A stretch of DNA of 56,893 nt from assembly GCA_022841795.1 (NCBI GenBank), contig JALHQU010000024.1, positions 1 through 56,893 of the forward strand, read 5' to 3'. Below the pieces are notes generated by a model. It ran no database searches and was not told where the DNA came from. It was given only the letters and a program-made list of their open reading frames with translations. Origin of the DNA: Fimbriiglobus sp. (GTDB lineage Bacteria; Planctomycetota; Planctomycetia; Gemmatales; Gemmataceae). The first letter of the stretch is position 1, and every line of letters begins with the position of its first letter. The position numbers were made by a program, and so were the translations under genes. Shown in pieces: positions 41,553 to 49,337 of this stretch.

Positions 41553-42305
41553 TCACGCCGCGGACAGGTGCCGCACCTCTTCCGGCTTCAGCACCCGGAT
41601 GCCGCCGTCCGCCTCCAGCTCGATGCCGTCGAACGTCAGATCCCGCAGACGGCCGGTCACGCTCGACCCGTCTGCTCGCTCGGCCACCACCTGCCGGCCG
41701 AGTAGCCCGATCCGCCACTTCCAGTCGGCTTCGAGCGGGACGCGCTCGCCGGATATCAGCCGGTCGTACTCGTCGTCCAGGTGGCGGACGACGGCGGCGA
41801 GGGCCGCCCGCGGGTCGATCGGCTGACCGGCGATCACCGCCAAGGAGGAAGCATCAGGCAGCCCGGCGGCGGTGAACTCGTCGGCCGTCTGGTTCAGGTT
41901 CAGCCCGATGCCGACGACGGTGGCCGCCCGCTGCTCGATCAGAATGCCGCACACCTTCTTCCCGCGGACGAGCAGGTCGTTCGGCCACTTGATCTTCGCT
42001 TGCTGGCCGGTCAGCCGGTGCACCGCGTCGGCCACCGCCACCGCCGCCCACGCCGTCAGGATGACCGGCCGCCGCAGTTCCGGCGGGGGGGCGACCACCA
42101 CCGACAGCAGCAGCGACGTGCCCGGCTTCGCCTGCCACACCCGCCCGTACTGCCCGCGGCCGGCGGACTGAAAGTCGGCGACGACCACCGTGCCCGGCTC
42201 CTCCCCCGCGGCCGTGTCGTTGGTGCTGCTCAGCTCGTCGAACAGCAGCACCCGCCGGCCGACGTGCCGGCTGTCGAAGTGCAGCGTCTCGCGTGGGGTA
42301 CTCAT
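41553..42305 (-). CDS. birA: Biotin-[acetyl-CoA-carboxylase] ligase
   Basis: 250 residues, single-domain type without the DNA-binding region of E. coli BirA. The catalytic loop 'SAGRGQYGRVW' (47-57) and 'KIKWPNDLLVRGKKVCGIL' with K106 are intact, and 'VVGIGLNLNQT' follows. The C-terminal SH3-like domain ends at 'GGIRVLKPEEV'. It attaches biotin to carboxylase subunits via biotinyl-AMP. The start overlaps the stop of the WD40 gene in ATGA. Because there is no HTH, it cannot itself repress biotin genes. Confidence 0.95.
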   Translation of the reverse strand: MSTPRETLHFDSRHVGRRVLLFDELSSTNDTAAGEEPGTVVVADFQSAGRGQYGRVWQAKPGTSLLLSVVVAPPPELRRPVILTAWAAVAVADAVHRLTGQQAKIKWPNDLLVRGKKVCGILIEQRAATVVGIGLNLNQTADEFTAAGLPDASSLAVIAGQPIDPRAALAAVVRHLDDEYDRLISGERVPLEADWKWRIGLLGRQVVAERADGSSVTGRLRDLTFDGIELEADGGIRVLKPEEVRHLSAA

Positions 42306-43231
42306 TCCACGTCCACCACGATCAACCCTTTTTCCGCGCCGACCGCCAGCGTCAGCCCGTCCGGGGCGAACGCCAGGGACTGCACCGGCCCGAGGTCGAA
42401 GTCGTAGGCGGTCATCAGCCGGCGGGACGGCAGGTCGAGCAGTTCCACTCGGCCGGGCGACCCGCCGACCGCCAGGACATGGCCGGTCGGCGACACGGCC
42501 AGCGTGCGGATCATCCTCACGTCGGTCTTCTGCCGGCTCAGCCGGCCGGTGCGGGTGTGTCGGTCGGACGACAGCAGGAACTGCCCGCTGCCGATCATCA
42601 CCTCGCCGTCCGGCAGGAAGCAGACGGCGGACGCCCAGTGGTTGCTGAACGGGTGCGTCTCGGCGGGGGGCACCGCCGGGTGATCGTACACGAGGAACTG
42701 AGAATACTCGGCGACGGCGAACCGGCTACCGGAAGTGTCGGCGGCGACGGCGTACCCGCGGGGCTGGCCGGCCAGTTCTGCCGAGTCGAACACCTTGCGG
42801 CGGTCCCACCAGCGGCAGTCTCCGCCGTCGTACATCCCGCCCCCGCCCATCACCCGGCGGGCCGCGATCAGGTGTTCGCCGTCGCCGGTGTACGCCAGCG
42901 ACCAAATAGATCGCGTGCGGGTGTCTCGGGTGGGATACCCCTGAATCCGCCACGCCAGTTCGTACCTGTCGTGCGGGCCGACGAGGTGGTGCAGTTGAAT
43001 GGTGCTGTGCGTGTCCGACGGTGCGCCGCGGCCGGCGAACGCCGCTTCATTCCGGGTAGCCGACACGGCGATGGCGAACACGAACATCCGCGTGCGGATC
43101 GTCTCAGACACGCTCCCGTCGGCCGGGTTCCAGATCGTCACCTGCTTCTTCCCGGACGCCGACGCCAGCCGGCCGTCGGGCAGGAACGCCACGGCGCGGA
43201 CGCACTCCGGTTTGGCGGTGAGGCGACGCAT
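42302..43231 (-). CDS. WD40-repeat-like protein
   Basis: 309 residues with no signal peptide. Blades are recognisable as 'VRAVAFLPDGRLASASGKKQ' with TIWN, 'IRTLAVSPTGHVLAVGGSPG' and 'VQSLAFAPDGLTLAVGAEKG'; the middle blades are degenerate. It is a cytosolic propeller and probably a scaffold. The 4-nt overlap with birA makes the two genes an operon, but there is no known link between WD40 proteins and biotinylation. A family-1 palindrome lies just upstream of its start. Confidence 0.8.
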   Translation of the reverse strand: MRRLTAKPECVRAVAFLPDGRLASASGKKQVTIWNPADGSVSETIRTRMFVFAIAVSATRNEAAFAGRGAPSDTHSTIQLHHLVGPHDRYELAWRIQGYPTRDTRTRSIWSLAYTGDGEHLIAARRVMGGGGMYDGGDCRWWDRRKVFDSAELAGQPRGYAVAADTSGSRFAVAEYSQFLVYDHPAVPPAETHPFSNHWASAVCFLPDGEVMIGSGQFLLSSDRHTRTGRLSRQKTDVRMIRTLAVSPTGHVLAVGGSPGRVELLDLPSRRLMTAYDFDLGPVQSLAFAPDGLTLAVGAEKGLIVVDVE

Positions 43232-43239
43232 AAGGTCTT

Positions 43240-43297
43240 GTTAGCCCGACGCGCCAGCGAGGGGAACGCCTTGCCCTCGCTGGCGCGTCGGGCTAAC
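43240..43297. repeat. Palindromic repeat family 1, copy 2
   Basis: Perfect 24-bp arms at 43240-43263 and 43274-43297 with a 10-nt loop. It is 16 nt from the NadC stop (43313) and 9 nt upstream of the WD40 start codon, so it lies between two genes on the same strand. Confidence 0.95.
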
Positions 43298-43312
43298 GAA
43301 CCCAGCACCGCA

Positions 43313-44188
43313 CTAGTCGAGGTAATCGAGGGCGATGTCGAGGGCCGTCGCCGAGTGGGTAATGGCCCCGACGCTGATGCGGTCCACGCCGGTGTCGGCG
43401 ATGCCGCGGATCGTCGTCAGATTCACCCCGCCGGACGCTTCCAGTAGCGTGGCCGGCGACAGCTCGTCCCGCTTCGCCACGCACTCGCGGATCAGGGCGG
43501 GGGGCATGTTGTCGAGCAGCACGATCTCCGGGTGAACCGGCAGCACCTGGAGCAGTTGGGCCACGGAATCGACTTCCACCTCGACCGGCAGGCCGGCGTT
43601 GCCGGGGTGCGACCGGGCCAGTTCGACGCTGCGGCGGGCGGCGGTGGCCGGGTCGCCCAGCCCGGCGATGTGGTTGTCTTTGATGAGGATGGCGTCGTAC
43701 AGCCCGACTCGGTGGTTCGTCCCCCCGCCGCACCGCACGGCGTACTTCTCCAGCAGCCGCCAGCCGGGGGTGGTCTTGCGGGTGTCCAGCACCTTCGCGC
43801 TCGTGCCGCTCACCGCCGCAACGTACTTCTGCGTGAGGGTCGCCACGCCGGACAGCCGTTGCAGGAAGTTCAGGGCGGTGCGTTCCGCGGCGAGGATGCT
43901 GCGGAGGGAACCGGACACGACGGCGATGCGGATGCCCTTCTCGACCGCGGTGCCGTCGGGAATGTCCGGGGTGAATATCAGCTTCGGATCGACGGCGTGG
44001 CACACCATCGTGGCGGCGGGCAGGCCGGCGATGACACCGGGGCTACGGGCGATGAACGCGGCGCGGGCGAACTTGTCGGTCGGAATGGTGGCGAGGCTGG
44101 TGCGATCGCCGGCGTCGCCGAGGTCCTCGGCGAGCGCCAGTTCTACAAGGCGACGGCACGCGGCCGCTTCGGCAGGGGAGAAGGACAT
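43313..44188 (-). CDS. nadC: Nicotinate-nucleotide pyrophosphorylase (carboxylating)
   Basis: 291 residues. The quinolinate-binding motif 'DTRKTTPGWRLLEKYAVRCG' and GGTNHR (135-160) is intact, as are 'LYDAILIKDNHI' and 'EVEVDSVAQLLQVLPVHPEI'. The C-terminal 'EASGGVNLTTIRGIADTGVD' closes the TIM-barrel-like domain. It converts quinolinate and PRPP to nicotinate mononucleotide, the last committed step of de novo NAD synthesis. nadA and nadB are not in the window. It may be co-transcribed with the WD40-birA pair, with a palindrome between them. Confidence 0.96.
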   Translation of the reverse strand: MSFSPAEAAACRRLVELALAEDLGDAGDRTSLATIPTDKFARAAFIARSPGVIAGLPAATMVCHAVDPKLIFTPDIPDGTAVEKGIRIAVVSGSLRSILAAERTALNFLQRLSGVATLTQKYVAAVSGTSAKVLDTRKTTPGWRLLEKYAVRCGGGTNHRVGLYDAILIKDNHIAGLGDPATAARRSVELARSHPGNAGLPVEVEVDSVAQLLQVLPVHPEIVLLDNMPPALIRECVAKRDELSPATLLEASGGVNLTTIRGIADTGVDRISVGAITHSATALDIALDYLD

Positions 44189-44209
44189 GGGGAGATGATA
44201 TGCCGAGCT

Positions 44210-44280
44210 GCTTCGTTGGAGTTCACGCTTCAGCGTGTCTTCTTCGCTCGGTCACACTGAGGCGTGAACTCCAACGAAGC
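44210..44280. repeat. Cloverleaf-type palindrome overlapping a gene end
   Basis: Outer arms 44210-44228 and 44262-44280 pair perfectly (19 bp). Inside lie the hairpin CACGCTTCAGCGTG (44224-44237) and a second weaker one (TCACACTGAGGCGTGA). The stop and last 17 codons of the gene ending at 44230 are inside it. Confidence 0.88.
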
Positions 44281-44721
44281 CCCGCGGAGGGGCAGCAGCG
44301 GGCAGTTGAAGTCGCGGAGCGGGCAGGTGAAGTTCGCAGGCACGTCGCCGTCGGCGAGGCACTTCCGGGCGGCAGGGTGCTGGGTGCAACCAAGGTGAAA
44401 CGTGCGCCGGGTCGGCTCGTAAGCCATCACCAGTTCCGGGTGTTGCAGCAGATGCTCGAAGTAACCCAGTTGCCATCCGGCTCGGCCGTCGTCATCCGAC
44501 GGAACGAACCGTCCGCCGCACACCGTTGGCACCTGCTCCCATTCGTCCACCGCGCCCGATTCGTCGTGCTGGGGGGTGAAGAACTTCACTTCGACCCGCT
44601 CGTCCCACAGTTGGGCCACGCGGTTGCGGTCCTCGACGGGGAGCGCCGCCCACCACTGCCGGGCCACGTCGGACGAACCTGGCGGGAGGACGGCGAGCAG
44701 ATCGGCGGGGAAGTCGTCCAT
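44230..44721 (-). CDS. Unrecognised protein with a Cys/His-rich C-terminal part
   Basis: 163 residues from the ATG at 44721. I do not recognise it. The N-terminal part 'MDDFPADLLAVLPPG' with 'ARQWWAALPVEDRNRVAQLW' looks helical. Toward the end are H and C residues in 'RRTFHLGCTQHPAARKCL' and 'NFTCPLRDFNCPLL' that could bind metal. The last 17 residues ('GASLEFTPQCDRAKKTR') come from the palindromic repeat, so the native C-terminus was probably lost or replaced. An earlier ATG at 44787 would run into the other repeat and is rejected. Confidence 0.55.
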   Translation of the reverse strand: MDDFPADLLAVLPPGSSDVARQWWAALPVEDRNRVAQLWDERVEVKFFTPQHDESGAVDEWEQVPTVCGGRFVPSDDDGRAGWQLGYFEHLLQHPELVMAYEPTRRTFHLGCTQHPAARKCLADGDVPANFTCPLRDFNCPLLPLRGASLEFTPQCDRAKKTR

Positions 44722-44754
44722 CGGCAAATCCACCCGGCTGCTGAATCGAGATCC

Positions 44755-44863
44755 TGGTCTGGCGTTGCCAGACCAGCGGGCCGCCACAGAGGGCGGCCCC
44801 TACAGGTGGTTGGTCCGTAGGGGCCGCCCTCTGTGGCGGCCCGCCGACCGCCCCCGGCGGTCG
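44755..44863. repeat. Triple-hairpin repeat, family 5, copy 2
   Basis: Centre: perfect 28-bp inverted repeat (44776-44803 / 44817-44844), the same core as 20666-20732. Left flank: TGGTCTGGC/GCCAGACCA (44755-44775). Right flank: CGACCGCC/GGCGGTCG (44845-44863). The flanks differ in sequence from copy 1 but the three-hairpin plan is the same. It lies between the S41 protease stop (44916) and the start at 44721. Confidence 0.94.
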
Positions 44864-44915
44864 GTGCTGCGTTCCCGGTTCCACGCGCTCGCCGTTGGCT
44901 CACGGCTACCAAGCC

Positions 44916-46565
44916 TTATCGCATGATCATCGGCATGGGCGGGCCGCCGGCCAACTCGGTCGCCTTCCGCAGCGCGATCGCCAGTTGTCTGTCGGCGTTC
45001 GGCTCGGTGACGTGCGGGGTGACGCCGGTGCCGTTCAGCGGGGTGCCGCGGGGGCCGAGGACCGACGCCACCGACAGGATCAGCACCCCGCTCTTGTTCA
45101 CCGCCGCCGGGTCGTCGGTGCCGTCCAGGGTGTGCAGCCGCACTGGCGACTGCACGAACCCCTTGCCGAACGTCGGCAGGCCGACGAGCGTGGCCCGGTG
45201 GTTGTCCTTCAGCCCGGCGGCCAGGATCTCCGCTGCGGACATCGTTTTGGTGTCCACCAGCAGCACGATCGGCACGTCGTAAGCGGCCATGCCGGAGTCG
45301 GACGAAAACAGCCGGTTGGCGAACTCCGGCGACTGGCCGAGGGTGGACGCGATCAGCCCGCTCGGCAGGAACAGCTTCGCCACCGCCAATGCCGAGGTGA
45401 ACAGCCCGCCGGGGTTGCCCCGCAGGTCGATGACCAGCGCCTTCATCCCGCGGGCTTTCAGCTCCAGGATGGCGTCGTCCAACTCCCGCGGGGTCTGCTC
45501 CTGGAACCCGGCCAGCCGCAGGTAGCCGACGCCGTCCTTCGAACTCAGCATGTCGGCGCCATAAACGGTCGGCAGCGGGGTGGGCAGCCGCACGGTGCGG
45601 GGGTCCATCTCCATCGCGATCGGCGTCAGTTCCAACTCGTGCCCGGTCGGGGACGGGTTCCGCAGGGCGTCGAGCAGGTTCGCCGCCGACGCGCCCGCCA
45701 TCGGCCGGCCGTTCACCCGCACCGCCACGTCGCCCTTCGCCAGCTTGGTGTGAACCGCCGCCCACGAGCCGGGGATGAGGCCGTCGATGACCAGCCCCTT
45801 GGCGTCCAGCCGGACGAGCAACCCGTAGGCGGCCATCTCGACGATCGGCGAAGCGAGCATCGCCAGCGGGCCGGCCGGGGTGATGTAGGTGGAATACTCG
45901 TCCAGCCCGCCGCACGCCCCGCACAGCAGCTCCATCACCACCACCGACCCGTTCCGCAGGCCGAGCGTCTTGTTGGCGGCGGACACCAGCTCGCGGGCGG
46001 TGTGGGCCAGTTCGCGGGCGGTGGTCGGCAGCTTTGCCCGCCACCCGTCACGGAGCAGTTGGCGGAACTTGAACACCTTCTGCTCGGGCACGTCCGGCAG
46101 GTGGGCGGCGCGGAACGCCGGGTCGCCGAGCGCCCGGTCGAGTTCGTCCAGCCCGGCGGCGAACAGCTTGTCGATGGTCGCCCGGTCCCGCTCGGCGTAC
46201 AGCTTGTGGATCTTCTCCACCGCCTCGGAGTACAGGGCCAAGGCGTCGGACGGGGTCAGGGAGTGGACGAACTGTTGGAACGCCGGGTCGCGCTGGCGGT
46301 CGGCCTGGGCGACGTTGCGGAAGCAGTGGCGGATGCGGTCGCGGATGTCGGCGTCGTTGCGGCCGGCGGTGTACGCCTTCAGGTACAGTTCGAGTGCCTT
46401 CTCGAACTTGCCGCCCCGCTCGGCGGCGTCGGCCTCGGCCAGCACCCGGTCGGCATCGACCGCGGCCACCGGCTTGGCTTTCGGGCTGTCCTGGGCGGCG
46501 ACGGGCGACGCCGCCAGACACATCGCCCCGGCCGTGGCCGCCACCGCTCGCACGAGACCGCGCAT
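44916..46565 (-). CDS. S41-family C-terminal processing protease
   Basis: 549 residues with a signal peptide (1-24). A helical repeat-like part ('ADAAERGGKFEKALELYLKA') precedes a PDZ-like segment ('GLLVRLDAKGLVIDGLIPGS', 'GDVAVRVNGRPMAG') and the S41 core. The catalytic dyad is S443 (KTMSAAEILAAGL) and K468 (PTFGKGFVQSP), 25 residues apart as in Tsp/CtpA. 'ALVIDLRGNPGGLFTSAL' is the typical strand. It cleaves proteins in the periplasm. The last residues are Met- and Pro-rich ('GGPPMPMIMR'). It is a single-gene unit. Confidence 0.92.
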   Translation of the reverse strand: MRGLVRAVAATAGAMCLAASPVAAQDSPKAKPVAAVDADRVLAEADAAERGGKFEKALELYLKAYTAGRNDADIRDRIRHCFRNVAQADRQRDPAFQQFVHSLTPSDALALYSEAVEKIHKLYAERDRATIDKLFAAGLDELDRALGDPAFRAAHLPDVPEQKVFKFRQLLRDGWRAKLPTTARELAHTARELVSAANKTLGLRNGSVVVMELLCGACGGLDEYSTYITPAGPLAMLASPIVEMAAYGLLVRLDAKGLVIDGLIPGSWAAVHTKLAKGDVAVRVNGRPMAGASAANLLDALRNPSPTGHELELTPIAMEMDPRTVRLPTPLPTVYGADMLSSKDGVGYLRLAGFQEQTPRELDDAILELKARGMKALVIDLRGNPGGLFTSALAVAKLFLPSGLIASTLGQSPEFANRLFSSDSGMAAYDVPIVLLVDTKTMSAAEILAAGLKDNHRATLVGLPTFGKGFVQSPVRLHTLDGTDDPAAVNKSGVLILSVASVLGPRGTPLNGTGVTPHVTEPNADRQLAIALRKATELAGGPPMPMIMR

Positions 46566-46939
46566 ACCCCGCCCTCTCGGGACCGTAGGGTCGGACTGGA
46601 ACCGCGAGCGGGAGGAATCTCACGGTTGAATTAGAGTGTACCAGACAGCCACGCCGGGAGTCAAACCCTCGTTACGGGTTGTTACGTCGGCCGGCCGGCT
46701 GCATTTCACGACGACCGAACCCGGCCGGGCGTTTGCAACAAGTGGGCGAAGCGGTCTTGTCGCCGGGCGGCGGGGCAGTTTAGTGGATTGAACTGCCGGG
46801 CCGGGAGCGTAGACGACCGGAGTTCTGAAAAATATTGGAGGGGAGAATCTGGTGAACCCCGACCGCAAGGTCGGTGGGTGCGTGAGGGTAGGCTTGCACC
46901 CACCGACCTTGCGGTCGGGGTTCACCAGACAAAACTGGC
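46566..46939. other. Intergenic region with a decayed repeat and the proB leader hairpin
   Basis: 374 bases between divergent starts. No gene is seen. At about 46797-46822 lies GCCGGGAGCGTAGACGACCG, a decayed arm of repeat family 3. A perfect 33-bp inverted repeat (46849-46928) fills the end next to proB. Promoters for both flanking genes must be in the first 250 bases but I cannot place them. Confidence 0.75.
46849..46928. repeat. Palindromic repeat family 2, copy 3, in the proB leader
   Basis: The longest perfect inverted repeat in the window: 33-bp arms 46849-46881 and 46896-46928 with a 14-nt loop. It ends only 11 nt before the proB ATG, and no Shine-Dalgarno sequence is seen between, so it must be transcribed in the leader or the mRNA must start inside it. 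Confidence 0.95.
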
Positions 46940-48076
46940 ATGACCGACGACCCGCGATCGAAACTCCTCGCCCAGCCGGGCACGGTGGTGGTGAAGGTCG
47001 GCACGAACGTGCTTGCCGACGCCGCCGGGCACCTCGACCGCCACCGCATCCAGTCACTCGCGGATCAGTTACACCGCGTTCGGGAACGCGGCTGGCGGGT
47101 GGTGCTGGTCAGCTCCGGGGCGATCGGGGCGGGGGTGGGCAAACTCGGGCTGGGGAAGCGGCCGACCGACCTGCCGCACCTCCAGGCGTGCGCGGCGGTG
47201 GGTCAGACGGCGCTCATGCAACTGTACCAGGAGGCGTTCGCCCCGCACGCCATCCGCCCGGCCCAGATCCTGCTCATCGCCTCCGACTTCGACCATCGCA
47301 CCCGCTACCTGAACGTGCGGCACACCATCCACACCCTGTTCGAGTACGGCTGCCTGCCGGTCATCAACGAGAACGACACCGTCAGCGTGGCCGAGATCAA
47401 GTTCGGCGACAACGACCACCTGGCGGCGATGGTGGCCAACCTGATGCAGGCCCCGCTCCTGGTGCTGCTGACGAACGTGGACGGGCTGTACAACGCCGAC
47501 CCGCGAACGGACCCGACGGCGGCGCTCGTGCCCACGGTTGCTCACATCGACCGGACCGTGACGGATTTGGCCCAGGCGACGAAGAGCGCGCTCGGCGTCG
47601 GCGGGATGCGGAGCAAGCTCAAGGCAGCCCGGCTGGCGACGGCGGCGGGCGGGGCGGTGGTGATGGCGAACGGGTCGAAGAACGGCATCCTGGATCAGAT
47701 CTTCGCCGGCGAACCCGTCGGCACGCTGTTCCTACCCCACAACGACGGGGTGCCGGCGCTCAAGCGGTGGATCGGGTTCACCGCCCGGCCGAAGGGGACG
47801 CTGACCATCGACGCCGGGGCGGTGCGGGCGGTGGCCGGGCAGGGGAAGAGCCTGCTGCCGGTGGGCGTCCGCGGGGTGGCCGGCAACTTCGGCAAGGGCG
47901 ACCTGGTGAGCGTGTGCGACGGCGGCGGGGCGGAGGTGGCCCGCGGGCTGAGCAACTACTCAGCGGCCGACGCCGCCCGCATCGCCGGGCTGAACACCGA
48001 GCAGATCGCCGGCGTACTCGGCAAGGTGCCGTATGCCGAACTCATCCACCGCGACAACCTGGTGGTGGTCGGGTGA
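46940..48076 (+). CDS. proB: Glutamate 5-kinase
   Basis: 378 residues: amino-acid kinase domain (about 1-260) with 'VVKVGTNVLAD' (18-28), 'VLVSSGAIGAGVGKLGL', 'VINENDTVSVAEIKFGDNDH' and 'GVGGMRSKLKAARLATAAGG', then a PUA domain (about 283-370, 'GTLTIDAGAVRAVAGQGKSL'). It makes glutamyl-5-phosphate, the first step of proline synthesis. proA is not adjacent. The start lies 11 nt after a 33-bp perfect hairpin. ProB is usually feedback-inhibited by proline; nothing here argues against it. Confidence 0.96.
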   Translation: MTDDPRSKLLAQPGTVVVKVGTNVLADAAGHLDRHRIQSLADQLHRVRERGWRVVLVSSGAIGAGVGKLGLGKRPTDLPHLQACAAVGQTALMQLYQEAFAPHAIRPAQILLIASDFDHRTRYLNVRHTIHTLFEYGCLPVINENDTVSVAEIKFGDNDHLAAMVANLMQAPLLVLLTNVDGLYNADPRTDPTAALVPTVAHIDRTVTDLAQATKSALGVGGMRSKLKAARLATAAGGAVVMANGSKNGILDQIFAGEPVGTLFLPHNDGVPALKRWIGFTARPKGTLTIDAGAVRAVAGQGKSLLPVGVRGVAGNFGKGDLVSVCDGGGAEVARGLSNYSAADAARIAGLNTEQIAGVLGKVPYAELIHRDNLVVVG

Positions 48077-48093
48077 GGTGGCGGATCGGTTGA

Positions 48094-48149
48094 TAGCCCG
48101 ACGCGCCAGCGAGGGTCAACCCCCCGACCCTCGCTGGCGCGTCGGGCTA
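48094..48149. repeat. Palindromic repeat family 1, copy 3
   Basis: Perfect 24-bp arms (48094-48117 and 48126-48149) with an 8-nt loop. It lies 17 nt after the proB stop. The usual outer GT of the family is replaced by GA here, so the arm is shifted by one or two bases. Confidence 0.94.
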
Positions 48150-48266
48150 ACAAAAACACCCGCCGTTGATTCCGGCGCTAGGATTCGGTGTGTTAGTTCC
48201 CCGGCCGTCACCCGTCTGTAACAACGGACGCTGGCGGCGGTCGGTCGGGCCGAGGTCAGGCAAACC

Positions 48267-48800
48267 GTGCGGCGAACGACGGCCATCCGTGAGCGGTTCG
48301 AGGCGCTGCACTCGCAATACAGCCGCGAGGTGTGGGCGCTCGCTTACGCCCGGCGGATGGACGCGGACGCCGCCCTGGACGTGATGCAGGAGACGTTCCT
48401 GCGACTGTGGAAGCAGTTGGAGAGCGGGGACGAGGTGCAGAACCCGCGGGCGTGGCTCCTGCGGGTGGCCCGGAATCTGGCCGAAGATCTGGCGAAGAGC
48501 GCGTTCCGGCGGAACGGCACGCAACCGCCGGAAATGCTGAACGGGCTGATGAGCCGGGGAACGTTGCCGGTGGAAAAGATGGAGCGGGACGAGGCGTTCG
48601 CCCGAATCCGTGAACTGCTCGACGAGTTAACCCCGGCGGATCGGGAAATCTTGACCCTGCGGTACGCCTTCGAGTACGACGCCCCCCGCATCGCGGAACT
48701 GCTGGGCGTGGCCGTGGCGGCCGTCCACATGCGGCTGAGTCGGGCCAGAACCCGGCTCGCCGAGCGGCTGTCGGCGAACGGAGTGACCACCCTCCCATGA
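48267..48800 (+). CDS. ECF sigma factor (second)
   Basis: 177 residues from a GTG at 48267 preceded by GAGGTCAGG. Region 2 ('YSREVWALAYARRMDADAAL' and DVMQETFLRLWKQ) and region 4 ('LTPADREILTLRYAFEYDAP' and RIAELLGVAVAAVHMRLSRA) are complete. The start codon is poor, so expression may be low. Its stop overlaps the start of the next gene by 4 nt. No target promoter was found. It is not closely similar to the sigma factor at 19520. Confidence 0.9.
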   Translation: MRRTTAIRERFEALHSQYSREVWALAYARRMDADAALDVMQETFLRLWKQLESGDEVQNPRAWLLRVARNLAEDLAKSAFRRNGTQPPEMLNGLMSRGTLPVEKMERDEAFARIRELLDELTPADREILTLRYAFEYDAPRIAELLGVAVAAVHMRLSRARTRLAERLSANGVTTLP

Positions 48801-49105
48801 CCCCACTACCCCAAAACCCTGACCACCTGGACCGGGCGTTCGGTGCCTATTTCCAGGCCCAGGTGCCGACCCCGTGGCCGGCCCCGCCAGTGCCGGTCGA
48901 GACCCGCACCGCCGTAAACGCCGGCTGGTCGAACCGTACCCGGTTCACCCTGGCCGCGTCCGTGGCGGCCTTGTTCGCGTTCGCCCTGTGGGTGTCGGCC
49001 GGTGGCGACCCGACGACCGCTACGAAGGGCGATGATTTGCTCAGGAATGGAAAGGCCGAGGGCGACGGGCTGAAGAAGCACATGCCGGTGGATCCGATGA
49101 AGTGA
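48797..49105 (+). CDS. Small single-helix membrane protein, probable anti-sigma factor
   Basis: 102 residues: a soluble N-terminal part (1-47, rich in Pro), one membrane helix (about 49-67, 'FTLAASVAALFAFALWVSAGG') and a short outer tail with 'GLKKHMPVDPMK'. No known anti-sigma motif (zinc-finger HxxxCxxC) is visible. The role is inferred from the ATGA overlap with the ECF sigma gene and the membrane topology, a usual arrangement for sigma/anti-sigma pairs. It could also be an unrelated small membrane protein. Confidence 0.6.
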   Translation: MTPLPQNPDHLDRAFGAYFQAQVPTPWPAPPVPVETRTAVNAGWSNRTRFTLAASVAALFAFALWVSAGGDPTTATKGDDLLRNGKAEGDGLKKHMPVDPMK

Positions 49106-49114
49106 TGCCATCTT

Positions 49115-49196
49115 TTGGTGAACCCCGACCGCCAGGTCGGTGGGTGCCAACCCGTTCCCTCACGCACCCGCGAGCCTTGCGGCTCGGGTTCACCCA
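49115..49196. repeat. Palindromic repeat family 2, copy 4 (imperfect)
   Basis: Outer TTGGTGAACCCC pairs with GGGTTCACCCA; inside, GACCGCCAGGTC and GAGCCTTGCGGCTC fold separately. The arms no longer match each other inside, so the copy is a two-hairpin form. It lies 10 nt after the membrane protein stop. Confidence 0.8.
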
Positions 49197-49337
49197 GCAC
49201 AGTTGTTCCGGCCGCACCACCCGCAACCGTTCGCCATCTTCGCCGGTTCCCCTAGACAAATCCGCCGGCGTGAGTTATTCGTAAGGTAGGAATAAGAAAC
49301 GTCGCTGCACGTCACTTTTCTCAACACACAGGAACCG

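Noticed and set aside
44586-44912. A 108-codon minus frame across the triple-hairpin repeat
   Set aside because: It covers the repeat and overlaps the start of a better-supported gene in another frame.
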